Below, in pieces: positions 49,152-62,485 of a stretch of 64,000 nt of DNA. Where the stretch lies: contig CM065299.1 of assembly GCA_032871835.1 (NCBI GenBank), positions 95,246,652 to 95,310,651 on the forward strand, read 5' to 3'. Origin of the DNA: Dipteronia dyeriana (taxonomy: Eukaryota; Streptophyta; Magnoliopsida; Sapindales; Sapindaceae). How positions within the stretch are numbered: the first letter of the stretch is position 1; the number at the start of each line of letters is the position of its first letter. The notes under the pieces are model-generated. The model was given only the letters and a program-made list of their open reading frames with translations. It was not told the DNA's origin and ran no database searches. Position numbers and translations under genes: made by a program.

Positions 49152-49408
49152 TGTGAATACGGTGAGCATGAAAGGAGAAGAAGTAAAATGAAATTGAACT
49201 ACATGTATTCCTTCAATGATTGTACAATAAATAGGCAGATTACAAGAGATATTTAAATTTAAAATATAAATAAAAGTAGGAAACTCATTAACAACAAATG
49301 GAAACTAAAAGTTGTTACAGAACTAAAATACCTAAAATAAAGGAGTGGACTTGGTCTTGGACTTGTGATCTTTGACTTGGTCTTGATTTGTCATGATTTC
49401 GTCCAACA
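49152..49408 (-). repeat. Copia A 3' LTR
   Basis: 257 bp, TGTGAATACGG ... CGTCCAACA. On the minus strand GAACGGGG immediately precedes it, the likely polypurine tract. Confidence 0.9.
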
Positions 49409-49415
49409 ACCCCGT

Positions 49416-50221
49416 TCAAGTTGGAGTTGGGATTGAAATATCAAGAACACCCAACTTGCAAAGCAGTCTGTGATAAGCATCACCTCTAAATGGTTTGGTA
49501 AAAATGTCCGCCAACTGGTCGCTAGAACGTTGGTAGGAAGGAGCAATGAGACCTCCTTGAATTTTTTCTCGAATAAAATGACAATCAATCTCAATATGTT
49601 TGGTGCGTTCGTGAAAAACAGGATTTTCAGCAATGTGAATAGCAGTTGTGCTATCACAGTGAACTACAATAGGTTGTGAATGGTTGAAACCAAGATCTGA
49701 AAGAAGATATTTTAACCATTGCAACTCAGAAGTAAGCGCAGCAAGAGAACGATATTCTGCTTCTACAGAAGAACGAGAAACAGTTGGTTGTTTCTTGGTT
49801 TTCCAAGAAATAGGACTAGAACCTAACATGGTAAAATAACCAGTGGTGGATCGACGAGAAGTAGGACAACCAGCCCAGTCAGAGTCAGCATATCCAAAAA
49901 AAGTAAGAGAGCTAGATGTAGAAAGAAATAATCCTTTACCAACAGTACCTTTAAGATAACGAAGAACCCGATAGACAGCATCAAGATGAGTGGAATGAGG
50001 AAATTGCATGAATTGACTAAGTGTGTTTACAGCATATTGAATATCGGGCAGTGTTACAGTAAGATATAAAAGATGACCCACCAGTCGACGGTAGATTGTC
50101 GGATCAGGAAGAGGAGCACCATCCTTTGGTCGTAAACGAAGATGTTGTTCCATAGGAAAGTCAAATGGTCGGGAACCAGTCATACCAGAATCAAATAAGA
50201 TGTTAAGGGTATATTTTATTT
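49416..50221 (-). pseudogene. Copia A pol, downstream part (RT end and RNase H)
   Basis: Continues directly from the part at 59872 once element B is removed: KYTLNILFDSGMTGSRPFD, then PTIYRRLVGHLLYLTVTLPD, RNase H with FGYADSDWAGCPTSRRSTTG, WKTKKQPTVSRSSVEAEYRS and the TKHIEIDCHFIREKI end; the stop is at 49416. This 255-codon piece itself has no stop or shift. Confidence 0.9.
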
Positions 50222-52411
50222 TGTTGGGTTTAATGCCTTAAAGATGTAATTTGTAAATGGGTTTATTAAATAAATAAAAGGAAAAGTTTAATACATTCTT
50301 GTTGTGTTGTTTATTATATAACTTGTGCATAAATTTAACATTCAAGATTGCCGGGTGTAATCTCGAACTGTGTATATGAGTGTCATATACGGATGGATAC
50401 AATAAAAGAGGTGCAATCTAAAGAGTCCATAGATAGCAAATAAAGATGGGTACTTTATTTGTGGTTAATCTATAGTTGTGGTCCATTCTGTAATGTACGG
50501 TGATTCTATCCCGAATCATTCATATGGAGATATGAGAATGGAGGCACCTTGTATGATTGAGGCATGATCTATATGAATCTCTCACCAAGATCCGTTTACC
50601 GATGAGATTCATATATATCATCTAATGATGACTATATGTTGGTGATCTTAATCTTAAGTGTCTTATCGACTCATTCAGGTTAGATCGTGGTCTTTGATAT
50701 ACCATGGGTGAGGTCAGATGTATTTCCTTATCAATATACTCCGTATGTTGGGATTGCGGTTTGGCTTGTGGCTGTGAAAGTTTGTACATAATAGTGAAAT
50801 CCACTCCTTCTTGTGAGAATTAGATGGTAGTTCCCTTAAGGATTGATTCAGGGCTTGGACAATATGAACGCTCTCTTAATTCCGTGAGGAAATAGGGGTA
50901 TAACGGACATTATGATCAAGCTCTAATTATGAACTATTGTGGAGGATCACACCATATGTAATAGCTATATCGATGGACACCGGGTTATATCGGTCTGTGT
51001 AAAAGCGTCTACAGTTGAGAGAGTACAGCTTCGGGTTTTTAGTGGAATAAGACCGGAGTTAATAATCAAGGAATATTAATTAAACGGAATATTAATTAAA
51101 GAGTTTAATTAATGATTCCGATGATTATTGGAGCTCAAAATACTGTGGGTCCATTAGGTCCCCTTGCTAGCCCAATTGATTTAGGTAACAAGGGTTACGG
51201 TTAATTAATTGGATTGTCCAATTAATTGTGTTACAAAAGTGACATGTGTATATTCGGGAATTAATTGAATAATGAAATTATTTAATTAATGAATGTTAAT
51301 AGTTAAATTAATTAAATAATTCAATTATTTAATTATATTGATAATTATGAATTATTAATTAATTATTAATTGGAGGATGTTAGCTGATATATGAATTAGA
51401 TGAAGATAAAATAATTGGATTATTTTATTTTTACTAAATCATTTATCTAAGTATTGGAATTTAAGTTTAAATTTAAAATACTTATTATCACTTTTAATAT
51501 ATTAGATATATTTGAAAAGGATAATTAAAAGATATATATCAATTAATAATACAAGAGATTGTATTGGATACAAATTGGTGTGTACACATGAAACAATAGT
51601 CAAAAGAAAAATTTGCATAGGATACAAATACTTGATACATGCACATAAGTATATATATGTGTGTGTGTGTGTGTGTGATAAAAACAAGAAGTGGCCTGAT
51701 AGAGTTATATTGGTTATAAAACAAGAAGAGAGTTATATTGGTTATAAAACAAGAAAAGACATTATATATAAAGATATATAAAAAGTAGAAAAAAAGGGGC
51801 TGATATAACAGATAGAGATACACGTTATTTGATATATATATATATAAAAAAAGACAAAAATTGGTTTTTGATCTGGCAAGTGAAATTGCTTAAGATGCAA
51901 TTGCTATGTGCATAAGAAAGAAATATTATCAACGCATACAATATAGATGTCAGTGGATGTGTGTGTCTGAAAATATCAAAGCAAGTGTGTATTGTGCAAG
52001 TGTTGCATATTGAATGAGAAGAAAGAGATTCTTCAAGACTATTTTCTACATCCTCTATTCAAGTTCCTGAGATCGCGAAGCGCCCACACGCAGTTACCAG
52101 TTTCGGGAGATAGCGAGGAAGATCAAGTGGTTCAGAAAGGAGCACATCGTAAAGTGAAAGAGTTTCCAAACGTTGGTAAGATCGGTTCAGACAGGAGCAT
52201 ATCGAAAAGTGAAGGAGCCTCCAAACGTTGGTAAGATTTTCTTATTCTGATTATATCGATTTCAATTTCATGTGATTACATATTGTATGTATTAGTTCTG
52301 AAAAATAATTGCGATCCCAAGTTCACCGGTCATAGACACAGATTATGATCTGTATATATAAAAATTTTAAAACCTAGTTCCGCTGCGTGACCGGTGAACG
52401 GGGTTCCAACA
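50222..52411 (+). repeat. Copia B 5' LTR
   Basis: 2190 bp. It lacks a roughly 53-bp segment present in the 3' LTR (after CCGTGAGGAAATA) and has only a short (TA)n(GT)8 run at about 51650-51677. Confidence 0.9.
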
Positions 52412-52413
52412 AT

Positions 52414-52425
52414 TGGTATCAGAGC
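52414..52425 (+). other. Primer-binding site of copia B
   Basis: TGGTATCAGAGC, 2 bp after the LTR end, complementary to the 3' end of plant initiator tRNA-Met. Confidence 0.9.
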
Positions 52426-54101
52426 CAATTTATTTTTCAGAACAATAAATTGTTTTCGATGCCCCTGTATGTATGAATGTGTAGGCACCATCTTTATGAT
52501 TGTATGAATGTTTATAATTAAATTGTTTATAATTAAATTGTTTAATTTAAACATGGTTGATCGTAAATTTTTATGGTACTGTGGATTTAGGGTTTATAGG
52601 TTATATAATTTATTATTATTATTATATTTTTATTTTACTATTATTGTATTGTAAATAAAAAAAAATTGTAACATGTAAACGAAGAACTGGAAACGCGCGC
52701 GACGGCGGTACTGTTCACGGCGGTACTGTTCACCGACATTGTTCACAGTACTGTTCACGCGGTACTGTTCACGCACAGTTCCGTTGGCAAATGTTGCCTA
52801 GTGCGTTCCGTACAGATTCCCCGTTTCGAATTCATGAGATAAATCAGAGTGATCTAAAGAGACTAGAAGACTCGGAAATTACAAGAAGACCAATGAATGC
52901 CTTGAGATTTTTTTTGTAATTTTAGATTCCAATTTTTTAGGTTAAATAATTCACAGTACTCGGTCAATCATGTATGATTTATATTATGTGATGATAAAAG
53001 TATTGTCATGCATACATATGTCATTTAGATTAGATGTGTCTATACAAATATATTTGATATGTCATACATGAATCATAGCCTGATATTTTATGTATTTTGT
53101 TAATGTGATTAAAATGGGCAATATACATAATTGGCTATGAATAATGAGATTAGTTTTTAATGGTTAGAAAACTTGGTAATTCTCATTAATATTAATCTAG
53201 TTATTAAAGAGTTTAATAAGTTAGGTTAATATGGTCATTTATTGTAATTAGGATTAATATGATTAATTACCTAATAATAAATTAACCGAATAAAGTGTTA
53301 GAGTTTTAATAGTTAAAATATGGTAAACACTAACATAATAATCTGACATTAGTAAATAGTTTACAAAAGCTTAGATTATTCACTAATAGATTAGATTTTT
53401 AATTGTTAAAAATCATTAATAATTTATTAGTTAATTATAATTTGTTTCTAATTAGTTAATGCGCTAGATAACTTTATTAAAGTTAGTCGTTTAATCCTGT
53501 AGAATCTAGATGCATTAACGGTTAATAGAAAACCCTAATTTTAAAATAGTGAGTGAGAGAGGGATATATGACATATATATCCCGCGGTCTCCATCATTAG
53601 TTCAACACCGTGAGATCCGAGTGAGGCCTCGTGACGGCTTTGCTTTCGTCCTCCCTAAGGACGGTTTCCACAAAGGTCAATACCAATGTTGACTTCCTAA
53701 TGGATAGGGTTTCTGAGGGTATTTCAGGATTGACCGACCCTAAGACGGTAATTCTCGAGTTAAGCTCGTGAGATCTGAAATGGTGGGTTACACTCACGAA
53801 GGTTTTAATTAAGTTTGTTAATTAAAAACCTGACTGAATGAACGATGGTTGAATGATATGGAATAAGAGTTATTCTAGAATATCATTTGATTGAGAATGT
53901 CTCGATCCAACATGCAAAGACTTGATCGACCCTAAGGCGACACTTCTTTGTGGTATGTTGGATTGTCGTGGTATAGTAACTAGTTTTAGGGTAGTTCTAG
54001 TTCGTTAAACATGTGCATGCATCATGTTTAAATTTATGCCAAAGCACTCGCACTTGTTTTAAATAAATGACTGAATGAATGTTTTATTTATTTCAGCAAT
54101 A
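52426..54101 (+). other. Copia B leader with GGTACTGTTCAC repeats
   Basis: About 1.7 kb of non-coding DNA before the gag ATG. At 52701..52775 the words CGGTACTGTTCAC/AGTACTGTTCAC repeat about five times. A further AT-rich tract and a hairpin-rich segment (53580-53950) follow. Confidence 0.7.
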
Positions 54102-54348
54102 ATGTCTTCTGCATTACTTCAAATTCTCGTAAACGACATATTAACTGGTGATAACTACACTTAGTGGAAACTTAACATTAATATAATATTGGTCACCAAA
54201 GACCTCAAGTTTGTGCTTACGGAGGAATATCCTCCAGCGCCTGCTGTCAATGCCACATGAACTGTTCGAGAGGCATACAAGCGAAGGGTAAGCCCAAACC
54301 TAAGAAAGCCCAAACCTAAGAAAGCCCAAAGTAAGAAGAAGTCAAATT
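54102..54348 (+). pseudogene. Copia B gag stub
   Basis: MSSALLQILVNDILTGDNY then KFVLTEEYPPAP and TVREAYKR fit the gag N-terminus, with stops after DNYT and NAT. The reading then jumps straight to a lysine-rich KPKPKKAQSKKK stretch, so most of gag and its zinc knuckle are deleted. Confidence 0.75.
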
Positions 54349-57300
54349 AAAGTAAATATGATTTACTTGTTCTTGAGTCGAGTTTAGTAGAAGATTATTC
54401 TTCACCCTAGATAGTTGATTCGGGGGCCACTAACCATGTTTGTTCTTCTTTACAATGGACTGATTCTTGGACACAGCTAGAGGAGCAAACCTTCTCAATG
54501 CGTGTGGGGTCAAGGGATGTCGTGTCGGCACGAGCAGTGGGCGTAATTAGATTACATTTTTGTAATAATTATATATTGTTGGACAATTTATTTTATATTC
54601 CTAGATTTACACGGAATTTGATTTCTGTTTCTAAGTTGTTAGAACAAAAATATTATGTTTTTTTTAATAATAAGTCTGTTATTATTGAAAAGAATGGTCT
54701 GGATATTTGTTCAGGAATTAATAAAAACAATTTGTATGTGTAAAGACCGTTAATACATATTACTCTGCTCAACACCGAAATGTTTAAGGTTGAAAAACCA
54801 AAAACTAAACGACATAATATTTCTCCAGATAATGACACGTATCTCTGGCATCTAAGGCTTGGTCATATCAACCTTGATCGGATAGTCAGACTAGTAAAAA
54901 GCGGATCTTTAAGTGAGTTAAAGGTTGTCACCTTACCGGTCTGCGAATCTTGTCTGGAAGGTAAGATGACTAAGAGACCTTTTACTGAAAAAGGGCTTGA
55001 GCTAAGGAACCGCTAGAGCTTATACATATAGACATCTGCGGACCGATAAATGTTAAAGCTAGAGGTGGTTATGAGTATTATGTCACCTTTATAAATGATT
55101 ACTCAAAATACGGATATGTCTACCTAATGCAACGGAAGTCGGAAACATTTGAAATGTTTAAAGAATTTCGAGCTGAAGTTGAGAATCAATTTGGTAAGAT
55201 TATCAAGTCACTGCGATTGGATCGTGGAGGTGAGTACCTTGACCAAGAGTTTGAAGACTTTATGGTCTAGCATGGGATAGTTTCCCAACTCACAGCTCCC
55301 GGTACACCTCAACAAAATGGTGTAGCGGAAAGGAGAAATAGAACCCTAATGGAAATGGTGAGATCTATGATTAGTTTCTCATCATTACCAAATTCCTTCT
55401 GGTGATATGCGTTACAAATAGCGGTATACATTTTGAATGTGGTGCCATCCAAACCTGTTCCTAAGACTCCCCTAGAGTTGTGGAATGGTCGTAAAGTTAG
55501 TTTACGACATTTTCGCATATGAGGGTGTCCAGCACACGTGTTGAAGAACAGAATTGGAAAGCTAGACTCCAAGTCTGTGGTCTGCCTGTTTGTAGGATAC
55601 TCCAAGGAGACCAGAGGTGGACACTTCTATAGTCCCGAACATAACAAAGTATTTGTATCGACACATGCAACGTTTCTTTAGGACAGTTATATTAGTGACC
55701 ATAAACCTCGTTCTAAGATTGTATTGAATGAGTTGGAGCCTGGTGAGACTAGTGCTTCATCAACAAGAGTTGTTGATCCATAAACATCTGAGAGTCAGAT
55801 GGTTCTTGATCAGGATACACTTCCACCTAGGCGTAGTGAGAGGGTTGTGAGACAACCTGAATGATATTTAGGTATAGGTGAGAGGCAAGATGTTATCTCT
55901 ACTGATAGTGTTGATGATCCATTGACATTTAAGAATGCAATGGAAGATCCTGATAAAGAGGAATGACTTAAAGCCATGAATCTCAAGATTGAGTCCATGT
56001 ACTCTAACTCAGTCTGGGATCTTGTAGACTTACCGGATGAGGTAAAACCTATAGGGTGTAAATGGATCTACAAGAGAAAGAGAAGAGTAGACGGGAAGGT
56101 AGAGACCTTCAAGGCAAGGCTAGTGGTCAAGAGTTATACCCAGAAAGAGGGGGTCGATTATGAAGAGACCTTCTTGCCAGTAGCCATGTTTAAGTCTATT
56201 AGGATTCTCTTATCCATTGCTGCCTATTTCGATTACGAAATTCGGCAAATGGACGTCCAGACTGCATTCTTGAATGACAATATTGATAAGAGCATCTATA
56301 TGATGCAACGAGAGGGATTCGTGTCTCCAGATCAAGAGCAAAAGGTTTGCAAGCTGTAAAGGTCCATCTATGGACTTAAGCAAACATCTAGATCTTGGAA
56401 CATTAGATTTGATGATGTGATCAAAACCTATGGCTTCGAGCAGAACGTCGATGAGCCTTGTGTCTACAATCGTATCATTGATAAGAAAGTAGTTGTCTTG
56501 GTCTTATACGTAGATGATATCCTTCTCATTAGGAATGATGTGAGAGTGTTGTATGATGTAAAGGGTTGACTGGCTAGCCAATTCCAATGAAAGATTTGGG
56601 AGAGGCGAGTTATGCTCTAGGGATCCAACTTATAAGGGATCGTAAGAACAAACTCATAGCATTGTCTCAGGCATCATATATCGATAAGATTCTTGTGCGA
56701 TTTTCGATGCAAAACTTCAAGATATGTAATTTACCTTCTAGGCATGGAGTTCACTTGTCTAAGGAACAGTGTCCTAAGACACCTTAAAAAGTTGAGGATA
56801 TGAGACGTGTACCCTATGCATCTGCAGTAAGTAGTCTCATGTATGATATGTTATGTACGAGACCGGACATCTGCTATACAGTGGGAGTAGTCAGCATATA
56901 CTAGTCCAACCCAGGATTGGATCACCGGGTTGCTGTCAAGACAATTCTCAAGTATCTTCGGAGAACGAGAGACTATATGCTAGTGTATTCCGGACAGGAT
57001 TTGATCCCGTTAAGATACACAGATTCTAATTTTCAGTCAGACAGAGATTTTAGGAAATCCACGTCTGGATCAGTATTCACCCTGGGTGGTGGAGCCGTTG
57101 TGTGGAGAAGTATCAAGCAATCTTGCATTGCTGACTCCACCATGGAAGCCGAATATGTAGCCGCTTGTGAAGCTGCTAAAGAGACTGTTTGGCTCCGTAA
57201 ATTCTTGAGAGATTTGAAAGTTGTTCCAGATCTGGATAGGCCTATCACACTTTATTGTGATAACAGTGGTGTTGTGGCTAATTCCAAAGAACCAATAAGC

Positions 57301-57492
57301 CACAAGAGAGGAAAATATATAGAGAGAAAGTACCATCTCTTTAGAGAGATAATGTAGAGAGGAGATGTGATCGTCACAAAAATAGCTTTACAAGACAATC
57401 TTGCTGACCCATTTACAAAGACCTTACCGGCTAAAGTGTTTTTAGGTCACCTAGATGGTATAGGGTTACGAGACATGCCTCACATACTTTAG
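54349..57492 (+). pseudogene. Copia B pol (protease, integrase, RT, RNase H), many stops
   Basis: In order: protease IVDSGATNHVC; pre-integrase YLWHLRLGHINLDRI and CESCLEGKMTKRPF; integrase with NDYSKYGYVYLM, LDRGGEYLDQEF and PGTPQQNGVAERRN; reverse transcriptase with GCKWIYKRKR, RQMDVQTAFLND, SIYGLKQTSRSW and LVLYVDDILLI; RNase H with YTDSNFQSDRDFRKSTSG, STMEAEYVAACEA and YCDNSGVVANSK. More than ten in-frame stops and few frameshifts, pointing to decay by point mutation. Confidence 0.88.
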
Positions 57493-57506
57493 TGCAAGTG
57501 GAAGAT

Positions 57507-58984
57507 TGTTGGGGTTTATGCCCTAAAGATGTAATTTGTAAATGAATTTATTAAATAAATAAAAGGAAAAGTTTAAAACATTCTTGTTGTGTTGTTTATT
57601 ATATAACTTATGCATAGATTTAACATCCAAGATTGCCGGATGTAATCTCGAACTGTGTATATGAGTGTCATATACAGATGGATACAGTAAGAGACGGGCA
57701 ATCTAAAGAGTCCATAGATAGCAAATAAAGCTGGGTACTTTATTTATGGTTAATCTATAGTTGCGGTCCATTCCGTAATGTATGGTGATTCTATCCTGAA
57801 TCATTCATATGGAGATATGAGAATGGAGGCACCTTGTATGATGTGATCATATAGGACTGGGGCATGATCTATATGAATCTCTCACCAAGATCCGTTTACC
57901 GATGAGATTCATATATATCAACTAATGATGACTATATGTGGGTGATCTTAATCCTAAGTGTTTTATCGATTCCTTCTGGTTAGATTGTGGTCTTTGATAT
58001 ATCATGAGTGAAGTCAGATGCATTTCCTGATCAATATACTCCGTATGTTGGGATTGCGGTTTGGCTTGTGGCTGAAAAGGTTGTACACAATAGTGGAATC
58101 CACTCTTTCTTGTGAGAAGTAAATGGTAGTTCCCTTAAGGGTTGATTCGGGGCTTGGACAATATGAACGATCTCCTAATTCCGTGAGGAAATAAGATTTA
58201 TTGTCCATTAGAGAATCAATGGTACTTAAAGGATATATGTAATTAGAGGGGTATAACGGACATTATGACCAAGCTCTAATTATGAACTATTGTGGAGGAT
58301 CACACCATATGTAATAGCTATATCGATGGACACCGAGTTGTATCGGTCCGTGTAAAAGCGTCTACAGTTGAGAGAGTACAGCTTCGGGTTTTTAGTAGAA
58401 TAACACCAGTTAATAATCAAGGAATATTAATTAAAGAGTTTAATTAATGATTCCGATGATTATTGGAGCTCAAAATACTGTGGGTCCATTAGGCCCCCTT
58501 GCTAGCCCGATTGATTTAGGTAACAAGGGTCACGGTTAATCAATTGGATTGTCTAATTAATTGTGTTATAAAAGTGACACGTATATATTCATGAATTAAT
58601 TGAATAATGAGATTATTTAATTAATGAATGTTAATAGTTAAATTAATTAAATAATTATATTATTTAATTATATTGATAATTATGAATTATTAATTAACTA
58701 TTAATTGGAGGATGTTAGTTGATATATGAATTAGATGAAGATAAAATAATAGGATTATTTTATTTTTACTAAATCATTTATCTAAGTATTTGAATTTAAG
58801 TTTAAATTTAAAATACTTATTATCACTTTTAATATATTAGATATATTTGAAAAGGATAATTAAAAGATATATATCAATTAATAATACAAGAGATTGTATT
58901 GGATGCAAATTGGTATGTACACATGAAACAATAGTCAAAAGAAGAATTTGTATAGGATGCAAATACTTGATACATGCACATAAG

Positions 58985-59038
<54 letters not shown>

Positions 59039-59063
59039 ATATATGTATATATATGTATATATT

Positions 59064-59116
<53 letters not shown>

Positions 59117-59871
59117 GTGTGTGTGTGTGTGCGTGTGTGTGTGTGATAAAAACAAACAGTGAAGTGATAGAGTTATATTTGTCATATAACAATCAGTGGC
59201 GTGATAGAGTTATATCGGTTATAAAACAAGCAGAGGCGTTATATATAAAGATATATAAAAAGTAGAAAAAAGGGGGCTGATATAACATGTAGAGATACAC
59301 GTTATTTGATAAAAAAAGGACAAAAAGTGGTGTTTGATCCGGGAAGTGAAATTGCATAAGATGCAATTGCTATGTGCATAATAAAGAAATATTATCAACG
59401 CGTACAATATAGATGTCAGTGTATGTGTGCGTCTGAAAATATCAAAGCAAGTGTGTACTGTGCAAGTGTTGTAAATTGAATGGGAAGAAAGAGTTTCTTC
59501 AAGACTATTCTTTACATCCTATATTCAAGTTTATGAGACGCGCCCACACACAGTTACCAGTTTCGGGAGACAGCGAGGAAGATCAAGTGGTTTAGACAGG
59601 AGCACATCGTAAAGTGAAGGAGTTTCCAAATGTTGGTAAGATCGGTTCAGACAGGAGCATATCGAAAAGTGAATGAGCCTCCAAACGTTGGTAAGATTTT
59701 CTTCTTCTGATTATATCGATTTCAATTTCTTGTGATTACATGTTGTATGTATTAGTTCTGAAAAATAATTACGATCCCAAGTTCACTGGTCATAGATACA
59801 GATTATGATCTGTATTTATAAAAATTTTAAAACCTAGTTCCGCTGCGTGACCGGTGAACGGGGTTCCATCA
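57507..59871 (+). repeat. Copia B 3' LTR
   Basis: 2365 bp. The length difference from the 5' LTR comes mostly from the segment at about 58193-58250 and from expansion of the dinucleotide tract. It follows a purine-rich tract (GTGGAAGAT). Confidence 0.9.
58987..59144 (+). repeat. Long compound (AT)n/(GTAT)n/(GT)n microsatellite
   Basis: Lies in the 3' LTR of copia B; the 5' LTR has only about 30 bp of the same tract. The long open frames here come only from the repeat. Confidence 0.95.
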
Positions 59872-62485
59872 TCTTTGACATAGAAAAATTCCTTGTTTAG
59901 ATCTAGGCACTTCAATATCTAAAAAATACGAAAGATTGCCGAGATTTTTTATGGAAAAAGATTGAGCAAGAAATTGTTTGACTTCAGTGATGGCATCATC
60001 GTTGTTGCCAGTGATAATAATATCATCGACATAGACGAGGACAAAAATGGAAGTCTAATCATGAATATATGTAAAAAGACTATAGTCTGAAATAGATTGT
60101 TGAAAACCTCGACGAATAAGAGTAGTTGAGAATTTAGAGAACCATTGACGAGAAGCCTGTTTGAGACCACATATAGATTTATTTAATTTGCATACACGAG
60201 TTTCCCCCTTATGAGAGAAACCGGGAGGAAGTGTCATATAAACATCTTCATTGAGATCTCCTTGGAAAAATGCATTAATAACATCGAGTTGATGTAGGGA
60301 CCAATTTTTAATGACTACAATGGAGAGAAGAAGACGAACAGTAACTAATTTTGCCACAGGTGCGAAGGTATCATGATAATCGATTCCTTCAACTTGAGTA
60401 TAACCTTTGGCAACTAAACGAGCTTTATATCTTTCAATTGAACCATCAGATCAATACTTAATTTTGTAGACCCATTTACAACCAATGGGCTATTTTCCTT
60501 TGGGAAGTGAACATAAAGACCAAGTGTTATTTGATTTAAGATCCTGGATTTCTTTGGCCATGGCATCGCGCCATTCGACATATTTCATGGCTTGAGAATA
60601 AGAGTGTGGTTCTTGATGTTCAATGATATTTGTTAGAAAAGCACAATGAGAATGGCTTAGATGAGACAAAGAAAAATGACTGGCTAGTGGAAAATCAGTG
60701 GAATGTGAAATATGATTACAAATATAATATTTGAGATGTCCTGGTGGGCGACGAATTCGTTGAGAATGATTAATAATTTTATAACCAGGTGCCATGGAAG
60801 GAGAATTAGTAGAATGAGTGTCCTCGAAAGTAGGTGGATAAATGGATGAGTTATCAAGCTGAGGACTAGATGCCACTGAAGGAGAATTATTTGAGGGAGT
60901 ATCCTAAGAAATATGTGGAGAATTGGGTGTGTCATCAAGCTGAGAAGACGTTGAAATAGACTTTGGAGAATCACTGGAATAATCAACTAGATTATGAGAG
61001 ATAGAATCACTAGAAGAAATATTAGTGGGAACAGTCGATGGTGTGGTGTAATCAAAAGTTCCATCATCATTAATTGGAGTAATAGTAATTGAATTTTTAA
61101 ACGATGGAGATGGAAGATCTTGATATGGAAAAATCGACTCATGAAATACAACATCACGAGAAACGTAGATTCGTTGAGTTTTGAAATCATATATGCGATA
61201 TCCCTTTTGACCGTATGGATAACCAACAAAAATACCAGGTTTGGCTCGCTCATCAAATTTATGTTGAATTTTCATATTTTTAGCAAAACATAAACATCTG
61301 AAAACTCAAGGGATGAATATGAAGGTACAGTTCCAAGTAAAACTTGATAAGGTGATTTATATTTAAGGATCAGAGTTGGAAGTTTGTTAATAAGAAAGGC
61401 GGTAGTGAGAATACATTCACCCCAAAAGGAAAGAGGCAAGTTTACTTGAAATCGTAGAGCTCTAACAACATCAAGTAGATGCCGATGTTTACATTCTACA
61501 ACGCCATTCTGTTGAGGAGTCGCAACGTAACTACGTTGGTGAATAACTCCATTTTCATGAAACCATTTTTGAAACTGTTTAGAAAGAAATTCAGTACCAT
61601 TGTCTGAACGACTGGTTTGAAGTTAAGGAAGAAAAATGTTCCCATTACCAAAGTTGATACGAGAAATTTCTGTGTTGAATTGACGATCGATTTGATTAAA
61701 AAAATGAATTAACATGTTGAAGGTTTCAGATTTATGTTTCATTAAATAAATCCAAGTACATCTTGAATAATCATCAACAATAGTTAAAAAAAATGTGATC
61801 CATTTTTGGAAGGGATAGAAAAAGAACCCCAAATGTCAACATGAATTAATTCAAAACTATGAGAAGAACAAGATGATCTTTGAGGAAAAAAAAAGACACG
61901 ACTGTTTAGCACGCGGACATACATCACAAACAAATTCTTTATTTACAATAATACTTGGAAAACTCTTTACAATGAAATCAAAACGAGACCTAGATGGATG
62001 ACCAAGGTGAGAATGCCATAGATCAAATTTATTACAATGCTTGAAAGAAAATACATAATTAAAATCTAAATCTGCATCTAGGTAAAAAAGACCATTTCGA
62101 GCACTACCCCGACCAATCTTTTTCTTCGTTGCTCGGTCTTGAAATATACATTCAGAAGATGAAAAGAATACATCACAATTTGTTGAATTTGTTAATTGTG
62201 AAATAGATAACATATTGAATTTAAAAGATGGAATGTGAAAACATTCGTGAGAATAAGTGTTGGTGAACAATGAACTGTGCTTATGTGTGTCACAGGCGCA
62301 TGAGAACCATCGGGCAATTGAACAGACATATTTTTATGAACAGTAGAATGAAAAAATTGAAAGAGATGTACATATATGATTAGAAGCACCTGAATCAATA
62401 ATCCGACAGGAGGATAAACAAGTGAGAGTTGTACCTGCCAAATGAACTGATGATCCACCAGATTCCTCTTTGGATAGAAGTGCAA
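59872..62485 (-). pseudogene. Copia A pol, upstream part (protease end, integrase, RT)
   Basis: After the frameshift the reading shows MSVQLPDGSHAPVTH (protease side), the pre-integrase HxGHPSRSRF...CDVCPRAKQS zinc motif, integrase with LTIVDDYSRCTWIYLMKH, SDNGTEFLSKQFQ and TPQQNGV, then [59 protein letters not shown] and LVYVDDIIITGNND. Breaks: frameshifts near 62270, 61840 and 61280 and stops at 60904, 60490, 60451 and 60055. It is cut after the RT motif LGIEV-like SYFLDIEVPRSKQGIFLCQ by element B. Confidence 0.85.

Larger units (their letters stand above)
50222..59871 (+). mobile_element. Ty1/copia element B inserted in element A
   Basis: LTRs 50222..52411 and 57507..59871 start TGTTGGG and end GGTTCCA(A/T)CA. 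Flanks TATTT (50217..50221) and TCTTT (59872..59876) are the 5-bp target duplication with one change; joining across them restores the reading of A's reverse transcriptase. The total is 9.65 kb, with a long leader, a gag deleted to a stub and a stop-rich pol. The 2.2-2.4 kb LTRs are unusually long for copia. Confidence 0.93.

Noticed and set aside
54102..57492. In-frame stops in copia B as evidence of recoding
   Set aside because: The stops are scattered over all domains and mixed in type, which fits ordinary decay rather than programmed readthrough.
58935..59265. Open frames rich in Ile/Tyr and Val/Cys on both strands
   Set aside because: They are translations of AT and GT microsatellites.
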